Origin: Paragorgia papillata
Lineage: Eukaryota > Cnidaria > Anthozoa > Scleralcyonacea > Coralliidae
Assembly (NCBI GenBank): GCA_035771165.1
Contig: JAWNZC010000372.1
Coordinates: 1,645,501 to 1,709,500 of the forward strand
Reading direction: 5' to 3'
Length of the DNA: 64,000 nt
The translations under genes were made by a program, and so were the position numbers. Position 1 is the first letter of the stretch; every line of letters begins with the position of its first letter. The notes under the pieces are model-generated. The model saw nothing but the letters and a program-made list of their open reading frames with translations, was not told the DNA's origin and made no database searches. This document shows positions 44,781 through 56,170 of this stretch, piece after piece.

Positions 44781-45039
44781 TTTAAAGAAAACAAGACAGT
44801 TTAACTGTAATTATTATCCAACTGCATCGAGAGGGGCACAAAATATCACTGGAGTAAGACTGGAGCGAGTACAAATATCTTGCGATATTTGCCATCTTCT
44901 ATCCTAGTTTGACCGGTTTTTAATTATGAAAGCTTAAATGGTTTGCAAATGAAAACATTATTTGAAGAGGAAAAACATTTTAGCGATTGTGAAATGCAAG
45001 ATTTTTTGAATAAGATGTAGGTAATTGGACTAACACCAG

Positions 45040-45150
45040 TTGGCCTTTTAATGTAGGGCATTTGAACCATGCTTTTTGCCCGACTGTGGGGAATTTGAGC
45101 CCTCAAAAGTCCTAAAGTCAAATGCTCGGGTATATGCCCAGGGGGGGATG
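45040..45150. repeat. Diverged MITE copy in an intron of the PHD gene
   Basis: Shares ATTTGA..C..GC..TTGCCCGAC.GTGGGG and AAATGCTCGGGTATATGCCC with the repeats at 36213-36590. Confidence 0.45.
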
Positions 45151-45416
45151 TTACACCTTCGATTTGACTGATGCATTATTGTCACTTAATTGTGTGAAAC
45201 GTACAACAACATATATTATACAGTTGTTATTTTTACTTTTTGGATGGAGAATCTTTTTCAATTTCGGAACTCAATTTCGTGAAAATGAAGTTTAATTGAC
45301 CCTTTAATTCTTCACTGCCTGAGAAAAATCCTTCAACATCATCATGGAACATCAAGTGTTATCTTTGCAACACAATCATGTGTATTGTATTGAAAATATT
45401 ATCTAATTTGTTGTAC

Positions 45417-45476
45417 CTGTATAGCTGGTCCAAGCATTATTTGACCACCCTCGAAACAGAGTTTTCTGGGTTGCAG
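45417..45476 (-). CDS. PHD transposase-like protein, small exon 5
   Basis: Acceptor ATATTTTTCAG and donor ATACAG|GTACAA. The phase-0 frame gives QPRKLCFEGGQIMLGPAIQ, which continues naturally into the next exon. The phase does not match the candidate exon at 45910, so an exon or one base is missing between them. Confidence 0.5.
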
Positions 45477-45522
45477 CTGAAAAATATATATAAGAATTCA
45501 TAACTATTTTAATTTATGGGTT

Positions 45523-45729
45523 TTAAGCAGCTTGTCCCACTTGATATTTTTTGTGAATATTCACGCCTAACAATTTAGTTACACTGACATACTCCAGGGT
45601 CTTATCTGAAATAGAGTAATGTTGAAAGAAAAAAAGTTGGTCTTTGAATGTCCATAACATTCTGTAGCAGTGCAATATCATCCAAATGCTCTTTGATACC
45701 TGCAAATTTAAGTGTCTTAATTTATTCAT
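45523..45729 (-). pseudogene. Possible LINE reverse transcriptase scrap
   Basis: A minus frame contains FKDQLFFFQHYSISDKTLEY and VSVTKLLGVNIHK; the V..TKLLGV pattern resembles the region after the RT catalytic site in CR1/jockey-type LINEs. Short and isolated. Confidence 0.3.
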
Positions 45730-45909
45730 TGTTTACTGTTGTATACACAGCTGGAAATTACTGTTGATCATTGGACAATGACTGATCAAAATGGCCCATG
45801 ACTGACCAAAATTGCAATATGGTGGACATAATGTCATAAAGAAATGAAACCACTCAATTTGACATATGACCGATCAAGTATAAGCTGTGTACATGCATTC
45901 ACATTTTAC

Positions 45910-45963
45910 CTTTCTTTGCATAAGCTACATTTTCCTTCATTAAAGTAACATATTGTTTATCTG
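45910..45963 (-). CDS. PHD transposase-like protein, probable small exon 4
   Basis: Acceptor TTTATTTTTAG and donor AAGAAAG|GTAAAA. In the phase from exon 3 it reads ADKQYVTLMKENVAYAKK. Confidence 0.45.
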
Positions 45964-46421
45964 CTAAAAATAAAATGAAAAAAGACTATGTTAGTTGCTT
46001 GTCAATTTTTGGTAAACAATGTAACCAAGGGACGTGTCATGGTTTGTCGCCTCTATCCCTTTTTTTCCAAATCCAGAAAGTTGCACCTGGTACCCTCATG
46101 TAAAACAAAACGAATGAGTTGAATGAGAATGTCTAAAATCCTGGAATGTGATATAACAGTCAATAAAGTAGTGCTGGAACTTGTTAGCACCATTAACGCC
46201 AGAGAGTTAAGATGACAGGGTACCGGTATGTGACACCTTAGCTTTTAGTTGATACTCATAGAATCCAATAAACTGTAAAACAAAGACACTGACAATAATG
46301 GGCAGCAAGTTTCACTGACACAAATATTAATACTTCTCTTCTAAGGTTCTCCGACTATTAATTTTAAAACTGGGGATACATTCTTGACCAAGTCACACAG
46401 ACAACAACAGCATTAATTTAC

Positions 46422-46452
46422 CTGTTTCAGCAATAGATTCATCGATATTTTC
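46422..46452 (-). CDS. PHD transposase-like protein, probable mini-exon 3
   Basis: 31 bases between TTTTTTGCAG and AAACAG|GTAAAT reading ENIDESIAET, in phase with exon 2 (KLVN-ENIDE) and with the exon at 45963. Confidence 0.45.
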
Positions 46453-46896
46453 CTGCAAAAAATATATATTATTGGTACCCCCAAAAATAATTTGTTAACA
46501 TTCAATGTGGAATTGATAAAAAAGGAGAAATATCTACCATGTATAGGGCAAGAGCAGACATGTTGCACATAAACATGGGCCCAAACACTACAGATTAATT
46601 ATTAATACATTAATTATATTAAATATAAAATGCCTTTATATAATAAGAATCCTCAGAAAGGAAGGCTATTCACAAGTTGAAATAGATCACCTATTTTAAA
46701 AAGCAGTTAATTGTACTTAGGTCACCAACACTGGCAGCATAAAACTGGCAGGCCATACGTGATTTTTGGTAAAACTAGTGGAAGTATATGTGTTTTTATG
46801 ATCAATGTTTTTATATTTTATTTTTTTACAATTGTAACCTTTAACGTTTTTTTATGGAATGAAATAAAGATTATTATTATTAATAACAATACTCAC

Positions 46897-47142
46897 ATTC
46901 ACTAATTTCACTGAGTCAGAAGATGATCCATGCACCTCACAGAGAAATAATTTATCCCTGTTAACAACCTGCTCCAAGTTTTCAACATCTACTCTCTCTC
47001 CCCACTCTTCGTCATATTTTTGCACGAAAACATCTGTATTATTTAGACCAAATGCTTGACTTGCAGCAGACAAAAACTCATTCAAACTAGAATTTCTGTC
47101 TACATTCACAACTTTACGGTGGTCTTTGAAATGTAGAAGAAC
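46897..47142 (-). CDS. PHD transposase-like protein, exon 2 (ubiquitin/PB1-like domain)
   Basis: Acceptor TGGATGTCAG and donor GTGAAT|GTGAGT. Reads VLLHFKDHRKVVNVDRNSSL then FLSAASQAFGL, DVFVQKYDEEWGERVDVEN and DKLFLCEVHG. The alternating beta pattern with K..V.V...S and VQ.YD.EW...VD suggests a small ubiquitin-like or PB1-like fold that could bind a partner. Joins in phase to exon 1. Confidence 0.6.
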
Positions 47143-47259
47143 CTGACATCCAGAAAAAAAAGCATCAATATACATGCAACAAATGTACAGAAAATACATT
47201 GCCTACCATCACATGAGACAGGACCCCAAACACGACTAGAACAGAGAAAAATCACACCC

Positions 47260-47345
47260 TGCAGTCCACGCGGGAATCGAACCCGGGTCACAGCGATGAG
47301 AGGCAAGCTCCGTATATTATTAAACGCTACACCATGGTTCCTCTT
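47260..47345 (-). other. tRNA-derived SINE fragment
   Basis: Minus strand: a degraded A box (GGTGTAGCG) and a strong B box with stem (CCGGGTTCGATTCCCG), followed by non-tRNA sequence. It sits in intron 1 of the PHD gene. Confidence 0.5.
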
Positions 47346-47570
47346 TGTTTTTGACCTCCCATTTGGCCTGCATGGATTACCGATCGATTGAATATTCAAC
47401 AGCGACCGTCACGACATTAATTATTCATTTATATAATTATATTTAAAGCTTTTATACGGAAATGAAGGGAAACATGTTGAACTACATCTTTTAACGAATT
47501 ATGAAGTGTTTATCGTAAACCATAACTAGCGATAGCCTAAAAAAGGATAAACAAGGATTTATAAACTTAC

Positions 47571-47600
47571 CTTTATATCTGCCTGAACCGAATCCGCCAT
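47571..47600 (-). CDS. PHD transposase-like protein, first exon
   Basis: ATG at 47600 within an ATGGCGG context reads MADSVQADIK and ends AAG|GTAAGT; phase 0 to exon 2 gives QADIK-VLLHFKDH. GC-rich promoter-like sequence (47600-47810) separates it from the element end. Confidence 0.65.
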
Positions 47601-48165
47601 GTTGGGACGAGCGAGCGAGCGTGATTCTCAATACTCGGGCCCAATCCCGCTCTGTCAGGTCGCGTTACAATCCCCGCGAAATATCCCCGCAAATTTAGCA
47701 GATCGTTACTGTCCCCGTCCCCCCGGGAAAATGCAGCGTTACAAGAACGTTTTGCCACGGCCATGTCCCCGTTACACCCCCGCTATGTCCCGGGGGTCGG
47801 GGGCCGTGGTTTCAATTGACTGGTGCATAATTATATAGTTCAAATAGCCCTACCCTTGGACCTAAACGGCTAAGATGGTAAACAAATTCCCAAGAGTGGG
47901 GAATCAAATGCCCTACATATGCCTGACCTTCCCCCCTGGGGCTTAACATTGATCTAGGCGCATAATAAGAAAAATTATTATGTTCACTTCAGGTTGTACA
48001 GATAACCACACACTGACACCCAGAATACAAACAGTCAAATTACGGAACTAAAGCCACTTCTACTTTCGCCTGTACATGGTCACCTCGCATAACCGAAGAA
48101 AAGGTGCTAAATATAATCAAGAATATACTAATACATTTTTGGTTTTGAATGTTTATTGACAATAG

Positions 48166-48760
48166 ATCATGCGTGCTGAAGTAAAAGTCGCCACAATGCT
48201 CGTCCAGCACAATATCCCGTTTGCCCGAGCAGATGAACTCGCACCATTATTCCGTGATGTGTTCTCTGACAGTCAAATTGCCAAGAATTTCTCCTCAAGA
48301 AGAACAAAAACAGCTTGCATAATCAATGGTGCTGTTGCTCCTTTCTTCCAGCAGTGTCTTGTTGAACACATGAAGAGTAATCCGTTCTCAGTTGCAGTTG
48401 ATGGGTCCAGTGACTGACGTTAAAAAGATGAACCCCCTTACTGTCCGTATCTTCGACGTTAACCAAGGCAGTGTCTGCACACAGTTCCTTGACATGTGCA
48501 TGTCTTCCTCATCCACAACCGAGGGGATATTTACAAGAATGCAGGAAGCCTTAACATCCCATAGTATTGCATGGATCAACTGTGTCGGTGTAGGAGTTGA
48601 TAATACCTCTGTCAACATGGGTTGCAGAAATTCAATTCAATCAACAAAACCCAGCCATCTATGTCATGGGTTGCTCTTGCCACATCGGGCACAATACGGC
48701 TGGAAAAGCTGCAGATGCTTTCGAAGAAGTAATTGTCCCCGAGCCCGGGTGAGGGTGCTA
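48166..48760 (+). pseudogene. hAT transposase (SCAND3/ZBED-like), second part, core
   Basis: After the acceptor GACAATAG: MRAEVKVATMLVQHNIPFAR, CIINGAVAPFFQQ, then VDGSSD (first Asp) with a frame change at about 48415 to KKMNPLTVRIFDV, FLDMCMSSSSTTEGI and GVGVDNTSVN, and a second change at about 48640 to YVMGCSCHIGHNTAGKAA. These are the conserved hAT core motifs. Ends near CCCGG|GTGAGG. Confidence 0.75.
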
Positions 48761-48828
48761 ATCTCGACGTGCCTGGAGTCCACTTACACGCGAAATTACA
48801 CGCGAAGGGGAAAGAAATTCTGCGAGAT

Positions 48829-48872
<44 letters not shown>

Positions 48873-50043
48873 CAATCTACATATATATATCCATCAAATC
48901 GCCAACTTTCGCGGCTCAAGCAAAACAAAATCTTTGTCAGAAAAATTGGTTTACAAATGACCGATAAAGGAAAGCTAAGAAGAGAGATGTTGCAGTGGGA
49001 TGAACCAAACAATATTAAACACGACTAGAAACCATTGAAAAAGCATGAAATTGGTATAAAGATCGGTAAAGATGCCGCCAAATGTGACTGAAAAAACAAA
49101 AAGATGTTTCTTCGTGTGTTTGTTCAAAGCCAGCAAAAGACTTGTCCACTGATATATCTTGGCTCGAGAGAGAACAGTGAATTGAAAGGAACATCAACAC
49201 AAACAGCTTTTCACATTTTGCAGAGAATTGATTGCTTTTTGCTAAGAACCGAACGAGAAAACCACGGAAACCAAACGCCGTAGCCCGTATGGCAGTGTTT
49301 GCAGCATCTGAGAAGAGCCAAAAGAAAATTTATCGGTAAGCAGTGATTCGTATTTAACTTACCAGCTTTCTTTAGCTGATTAGAATCGGTATATATCCAA
49401 AACCTTCTCAGTATTAAACTCAGTTAAAACAGCAAAAATCTTGTCAAATAATATACATTTTCTCAGGCGGTTTTTTCCATGGTTCGAGTGAAACTTTGCA
49501 TTATAGTTCTTCCCTGGTTAGTTTTTCCCATGGTTTTTCCTCTCTTATACCTATAGTTTTCAGGCTGTTACCTACGTTTTTTTCTGTTCTGATGTTTTCC
49601 TTTGAGGTTCAACATTATATTTGGAACATGAGGAATCATATTCAAAAGTTTAATAGGCACCTTGATATAAGCGTCTGTAATTATTGTTTGTTTTTGCTAT
49701 CAGTTTCTGGTGCTATTAGGTCGTGACACAAGTTTTTCTTCAGCCACTGCTTTATTATTTTGGAATAAAACATTGCTTTGAAAATTGGTCAATAATAGAA
49801 AAACTACATTCATAAAAGTGATAAAACAGGATGTAAAGGAGGCCAGGAGGGCAGGGGTTTATATTTGTATACAAAAACAGTTTAATTGGGGGGGGGGGTG
49901 TGTTATTTATGTATATTTAACGTATAAAAGCGGGCGAGGGGTTGTTGCGTTTATGTATTTCTAGTACATATGTATTTCTATATTCCATTAAAATATATTT
50001 TAAAATGTTTTTTTTAAATATTAATATTTTTTTCTTTGTGCAG
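48760..50043. other. Intron with repeats
   Basis: Contains (TA)n at 48834-48870 and a G9 run at 49889-49898. No coding exon identified. Confidence 0.5.
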
Positions 50044-51632
50044 GTTTCTGGATTTAATGTTGACGACATGGTCATTGACCTTTTCTATTGATTCGACAAG
50101 AGTACAAAACGGAAAGCTTGTCTGGTAGAATTATGCTCTTTCTGCAACCTAGAATATCGCCAAATAGTGAAACATGTTAACACCAGATGGTTGAGTTTGG
50201 ATCGCGCAGTTGGTCGTGTGTATTACAGCAATTTCCAGGCCTGAAGAGTTACTTTTTATCACATGGTGTGTACATGTATGTTTTCTACCTTGGTTACTCA
50301 GTGGTTATAGATGACCTCTGTTAGTGTTTTATTTCATCTAAACTTAGCTCTCTCTATTATTGCAGATGAAAATGCTCCACGATTTACGAGATTGCATTCC
50401 TTATTTGAGGATCCTATGACGGAGGTTTATCTATTATTCTATCAATCAGCCCTTCAATCATTTGTGCACTTCAACATGTTATTACAAAGAGAGGACCCTA
50501 TTGTACCCATTGCTTATAACCAAATAAGGTCCTTTTTGCTGAAGCTTGCCAGTAAGTTTCTCACGGTGCACGCTATTAAGGCAGCAAATACAGACTACAG
50601 TACTCTTAAGTTCACGTAAACAGCTTCGCAACATGCAGGTAACAAAACATACACACACAATAACTCAAGTTCCATAACTCAAACTTTTTTATGATCAACT
50701 ATTTAATATTGTAACCTCTTATTATATTTCCATATATTCTTGATATTTCATACCTTTTTATTGGGCTTGTAACCAAAATGCGCCTGCGTAAACTTCTTGA
50801 AGACGGGGACATCGACCCACTTCAGCAGTCTAAGTTCTATAGAAGTGTTTGGGCATTTTATGTATGATCTATGGAGTATGCGATTAAAAATCTACCTCTG
50901 AAAGATGATCTACTGAAGAACGCCAAGTTTGTGAAATTCCATGGTAGAGAGAGTTCTAGTTTTGCCGAAGTGGAGTACTTTGTGGAAAGGTAAATTTAAA
51001 GATAACAATGTTAAACTATGGATACGATAGTAGAAAGACTGGATAGGAAACAGCTAACACCACAAAACTAACCTAGTTGAAATTGTTTAGGAAACTCAAA
51101 TATCATGTTGATGTACCGAAATTTCTTTCTCTTTTTTCACCCTTAGATTTAGCTCCCTGTTACCTTTCCAGTCCCCACAGGAAATGAATAGGCTCTCTGA
51201 AGAATTCACGAAATTCCAACTGCTTCGTGACGATGATGTACCCCAGGAGATATGGGATAAAGCCACTGTTTTTGTGGATCAAAATGAACAATCCCACCAC
51301 AGAATGGATGTTGTGTGGCAATATCTTTCAACATTGAGAGCTCCAGACCGTACAGTTCGCTTTTGTAGGCTCTCTAACATAGCCATGCTAGATAGCCAAT
51401 GCTAGTGCTGGTCATCCCACATTCCAATGCCCAAGAAGAGCGCATTTTCTCCATGGTTCGGAAGAACAAGACCGCTTTTCGGCCCAGTCTTGACCCCAGG
51501 GGCACATTGTCAAGTATTCTAATTATCAAACTTGCTCACACCGAACCAGCTCACCAGTTTGAACCAACAAAAGAAGTTTTGAAGACGGCCAAATCTGCGA
51601 CTTGGAAGTATAACCAACGACATTCGTCATGA
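50044..51632 (+). pseudogene. hAT transposase (SCAND3/ZBED-like), C-terminal exons
   Basis: After TTTGTGCAG at 50043: VSGFNVDDMVIDLFY, a TGA where the family has Trp, FDKSTKRKACLVEL and VNTRWLSLDRAVG. After TATTGCAG at about 50364: DENAPRFTRLHSLFEDPMTE, LLFYQSALQSF, FNMLLQREDP. Then RKLLEDGDIDPLQQSKFYRS (in-frame stop at Y-V-stop-S), LKDDLLKNAKFV, VEYFVER before GTAAAT. After CACCCTTAG at 51147: HHRMDVVWQYLSTLRAPDRT and, in another frame, VLVIPHSNAQEERIFSMVRK, the hAT dimerisation motif, to a stop at 51632. Many breaks, so a pseudogene. Confidence 0.75.
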
Positions 51633-52557
51633 AAGTAAATTAAAATAGCAGCTTAAAACCTTGATATCTAGCTCATGCTTCTGCCTTCATTAATCCGTCT
51701 TAAATATATGCAAAACAACCCTCTGGGATGACTTTTGAAGTCACTCTGAAATGGCATTTCCAAGAGCTTGAATTCTTAATGCAACACACAGGTAAGCTAG
51801 AGGCCTTGCAGATTAATTTTTTCCGGCAAATTTCACCCAGAAAATACGGAAAATGCTCTCCGGCTGGAGCTTGCAAAATTGAAATTTTTTTTGGGAGACC
51901 TATGGAATTACGTTTTTATTTTTTTTCTTCTGGACGCCGTCATCTTACCAGTTGCTTGACGGCTCAAACTATATGTACAGCGGATATTTCTTTTCACATT
52001 GCGTCAATTTGTCGACGCAATGACACAGAATAAATATTGAGCAGAAGGCCCACTCTCGTCGGAACCTTTTAAGTTTATGTCCTCGCGCAGGTCGCCTCGC
52101 GTATGTTGGCGGCCGCCATGTTGAAAGCAAGTAAAAGCCGCTCCTCTCAACAGTAAACAATATGGCGAAAAGTGCGTTCTGATCGTTTAAATGGCTATAA
52201 CTCAAAATTTTGGTGGTAATATTTCTTGGGACGGATAGTACATTGAAAGTGAAGGTAAGTAATCAAATTTATTGTGGTGAGGAAGATATTTAACGAAATT
52301 TGAATGGGAAATTTCCGATTTCATTATCTTGTTACTACCCGTCCACTTTTGAAGCTGTACTTTCAAGAATAAATAAGTGAGGAAACTCTTTAAAAACAGT
52401 TATAAATCTAAAGTATAATGATAAAATTACACGTATTCATTGTTCTATCTTAATCGGACAAGCAATTTTGAAGAACGAAGCAACTCTATAGCTCTATACT
52501 TGGACGGATTTTAGGCAATTATGATTTGACATGTATTAGTTGAAGGCTGACAAACAA

Positions 52558-53519
52558 CAACCTTGTACCCAGGGTCTTATCTCCGCTGCCCGCCCACTAC
52601 GAAAAGACCCTGGTTGCGGCTGGTCACGTGCCGCCTAAACGAATTTTATATCAGGGGAGGGGTGGTAAGCTTTAGTAAGCTGCACAATCAATGCTACAAA
52701 ACAAGTCCAGTTTTAATACTCGTATTCTAAAATCTGATATTAGATTTAGCCATTTAGGCGAACTATATAGTTTAATAAAAAGAATGAAAAGCGCGATTCA
52801 AGAACTGTATTTACCCGAGTTTCTGTTGATGACAAATGCGGGTGAAAGGACGGCAATCGGCTTCTACTTTTCGCTGGGGTTACCGGAGCAGAGGTTGAAA
52901 TGTCAATGCATTTTAGTGCGAGAGAAAGCGGTTTGGCTCTTTCACATGGCCTGCAGATTAAACGAGGATTAAATGAGGAAGAGCATCGTCGCGAGGAAGT
53001 CTTTGGCGGTAAAACATTTCGGCCGAATAACGCAGTTCAAAATTTGCCTTGCTGTACAAATTTTTAAGGTACTTCACATCACCAACACTGCGACAATTTC
53101 AAAGTCTAGTCGACACGAGTATTCGACGCTGCATTTAATAGACGATGCTATATCTTCTTCGGGCCGTTGGGGATTCTTTAACGTTTGGATTCGATATGAT
53201 CTTCGACAACGTACACCACAGAAGAAAGCACGAGATATGTTTTGTTATAAACACTGAGTACGTTTGTTTTTTGTTGGTTTCATTTTAACAGATATTTTGC
53301 GATCAGACAGCTCGATCAGACGCGAGACGTAATATATTATTTGTATAAACAAAGGTGAAAACTTGTAATTGTGCCTGTCACTCCTCCCTGAGTATTTTTG
53401 AAATTGTTAATTAAAAACCCCCCAATTTTTAGGGGGCACGTGACCAGCCACAACCAGGGTCTTTTCGCAGCGCGGGGCGGGGGCGGGGGAGCGGAGATAA
53501 GAACCTGGGTACGAGGTTG
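52558..53519. mobile_element. About 960-bp element with GC-rich inverted ends
   Basis: Left CAACCTTGTACCCAGGGTCTTATCTCCGC, right inverse CAACCTCGTACCCAGGTTCTTATCTCCGC; a second inverted block is CCCTGGTTG.GGCTGGTCACG TG. CAAACAA lies beside both ends and may be the target. Inside, 52871-53067 reads FAGVTGAEVEMSMHFSARES then GLALSHGLQIKRGLNEEEHR R, protein-like but not recognised. Confidence 0.6.
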
Positions 53520-55450
53520 AACAAACAAGTGCCAGTATTTCTCCAATTTCATTTAGTATTTGTAAACGTTGCTGCTGATAAAAAGATTAACCTGAAATAT
53601 CAGGTCCTTAGTGTTGAAGTCTAGGTATTTTACTTTATTCTACTATAAAATTAACGAATTTGCACGTTAGCTTGAAATGGCCTACTGTATCTTAATTCTC
53701 TAGGTTGGACAGTTCGTCTTGAGTTTTGTTCCCCAAGCTTTTTAAATATTTCATGATTTGTTGCTTAGATGGAGGTTTAGATTATAGATGTGCAACCTTC
53801 AGTTTCTCTCCTTTTTTTTAGCTGAGAATAGATTTGAAATGAAATCTTAAGAAACAATGAACTGTAGAAAATCAAGAGGGGATTCTTCACAGCACTGGCC
53901 ACTGACACAGGAATAGTGGCAAATGTTCTTCAGCAGCTTCAGTCATACGGAGTGTAAACATTTTGAACAAAAGACTTTCTACTTACTTCATGTTTAAGAA
54001 CAAAAAGGTGTTAATTTCATGTCTTTATAATAAATAAGGAAAAAAGGTTTAAGTTTAATTGGTCTACTCGTTAATCTAATTAATAGGGTGTTGGCCAGTA
54101 AAATAATAAAGGACCAGTTACTACTATTTGTCCTGTGGTGGGCAACTGGTAATAATACATTTTCTTAATTTTGCACCTTGTATACACAGAGCTTGTAACA
54201 GTAAAATTTAGTGGTCAAAAGAACTGACCTTTACCTATTTTGTACTGTATATATGAAATAAATGTTTAAAACTTATTGGGTTTGGTTAACATTGTAACTT
54301 GTTTGCAAAAACGTTTTGTAGTCAGTGGTAAACACAGTCAGGTATATGGGGTATGCAGTGTGTATATAAATAATGCAAATGCTTAAATGTATACCACCAA
54401 CTCAAATGTACAGTATGTCCTCTATTATAGGGTGGATGGTTTATACCTAAATTAATCTACATTAAGAATTTGGAACACATTTCCAACAGCTGTCAACATT
54501 TTTGCAATTTATCATCTACACATCAACTTGACATATTTAAAATAATGCTTTTAAATGAAATGTGCACTATGCAAGCCTTTGATACTCTAGCAAATACAGG
54601 TGTGGTTTCGAGACTTTCAGAAACAGATAGTTTTAATATGTACTGCAGTAATATTATACCATCATCACAATCACAACTGACAACACATATACACTTGAAT
54701 AGTTTTAGGTGGTGTTTATGATCAGTTTTTCATTTTTTAAATCCAGTAATACAACAATGCTCAAATAAAGTTCGACTATTAATGGCACTTTAAAAGTGAA
54801 ACAAGTGAATCAAAAACATTTAAGTTTTATAAAAGTCTCCATCAGTTCAGGCATCAAGCTGTGTCTTTTCTGATGGAAGCTTCTGATTTTCATTCAGTAA
54901 GTTGTTATGTCCAAATACACGCACAATCCAAACAAATTATTTACTAAAATTACAAGAAAAGAACAAAATCAAATCAACATTTCAACACCTTGGCAAGTGT
55001 ATCAACTTTAGCCATGGTAGGTTAATGACAAAAATAAATATTGTTCAATGTCTTCAATCACAATTCACTTAATACAACAGACAAACAATTGGAGTAAGAA
55101 CGTTACTAGAAGACGGTAAACAAACACATAAAGATGGAATTCTGCGAAATTGGTATTTTTACCCATTGAACTGAACCAGACTAAAATACTTCATCAATTT
55201 ACATGTAACAAATTTGGAGTGAGTGTGAGCCCTCGTGCGTATATTATAATATCCTTAAAATATTCGTAAAAACAAGAGCACGCTTTACCCACTGTGAAAT
55301 TCTCAATTAAAAATATGTAACTGATGTGAAATGATGTTTAAAAACTCTTGATAAAGTTCTCTGTAATTTGAAATATGTACCGAGATACTGACGCACTTCA
55401 GTCATTGAGGAGCGGGCAGGTCATCGCTCAGAAGTTGCTAAATTCCACGC
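53520..55450. other. Interior of the 3.8-kb element, no supported gene
   Basis: AT-rich; open frames such as 54470-54721 show no domain or splice support. Confidence 0.5.
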
Positions 55451-55810
55451 GAAAATGTGTTTGTATGCCTTTTAACCTCAAGTAAATTGGTCGCTTACCT
55501 TTCATTTGTAAAATATCAAGGAAATCGTCCAAAACCTTTTTCTGCTAGAGCCGTTTTGGTGACCCGACTTCGTTTTCCGCCATGTTGTTCCTTGTTGATC
55601 CGCTGGAGTTTACTTCCTTTCAACATGGCGGCGTGTGACATGCGCACTAAAAAAGTGAGGACACTTTGTACCCCTGAGTGGGCCTTCTGCTTAGTATTTA
55701 TTCTGTGCAATGACGTCAAATTGAAAAGAAAGCAACTGCTGTACATAGAGTTCGAGCCGTCGAGCAAATTCTAACATACCGATACCGCCATGAACGACGC
55801 TGTTGGACAT

Positions 55811-55980
55811 GCAGTATAGGACAAAATACGCTATTAAAATCATGTTTTTTTAAATTCTTCACAAATGTGCTATCGGAATGCGGGAAGTGCCGTTCCAGAG
55901 ATTCAAATTTCAGGCAGTATAGGACAAATTGTGCTATTAAAATCATGTTTTAAAACTTTTAAAATTCTTCACAAATGTGA
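55811..55980. repeat. Two direct copies of a roughly 60-base sequence
   Basis: GCAGTATAGGACAAA...GCTATTAAAATCATG...ATTCTTCACAAATGTG occurs at 55811 and again at 55914, 103 bases apart. Confidence 0.8.
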
Positions 55981-55994
55981 TCCAAATTTCAAAA

Positions 55995-56131
55995 ATATAT
56001 ATATTATATATATATTATATATATATTATATATAATTAAGATTTAATATTTATATATTTTGCTCTATAAGGCCTATAATGGTATTGAGCGCTCTAGAACC
56101 TTACGTCTTTTTGTTACAAACACTTATATTT

Positions 56132-56169
<38 letters not shown>

Positions 56170-56170
56170 T
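55995..56170. repeat. TA-rich microsatellites
   Basis: ATATATTAT arrays at 55997-56035 and (TA)n at 56137-56165. Confidence 0.9.

Larger units (their letters stand above)
36609..47827 (-). mobile_element. 11.2-kb DNA transposon encoding a PHD-finger transposase-like protein
   Basis: Inverted ends TGCACCAGTCAATTGAAACC continue as ACGGCCCCC.GACCCCCGGG at both ends, and TAA flanks both (36606-36608 and 47828-47830). The minus-strand gene starts at 47600, 227 bases inside the right end, and stops at 37456. Subtracting the nested 40537-43051 insertion leaves about 8.7 kb. Superfamily not assigned. Confidence 0.75.
51954..55765. mobile_element. 3.8-kb inverted-repeat element of unknown class
   Basis: Ends GCTTGACGGCTCAAACT and GCTCGACGGCTCGAACT (read inward from the right) start inverted arms of about 170 bases that share GCAGAAGGCCCACTC, ACAGAATAAATA and GCCGCCATGTTGAAAG. 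The interior holds the smaller element at 52558-53519 and no transposase I recognise. A short frame MAACDMRTKK with donor-like AAA|GTGAGG lies in the right arm at 55625. Confidence 0.6.

Noticed and set aside
49496..49726. Hydrophobic 76-codon frame
   Set aside because: Lies in an intron of a hAT pseudogene, with no homology or splice support.
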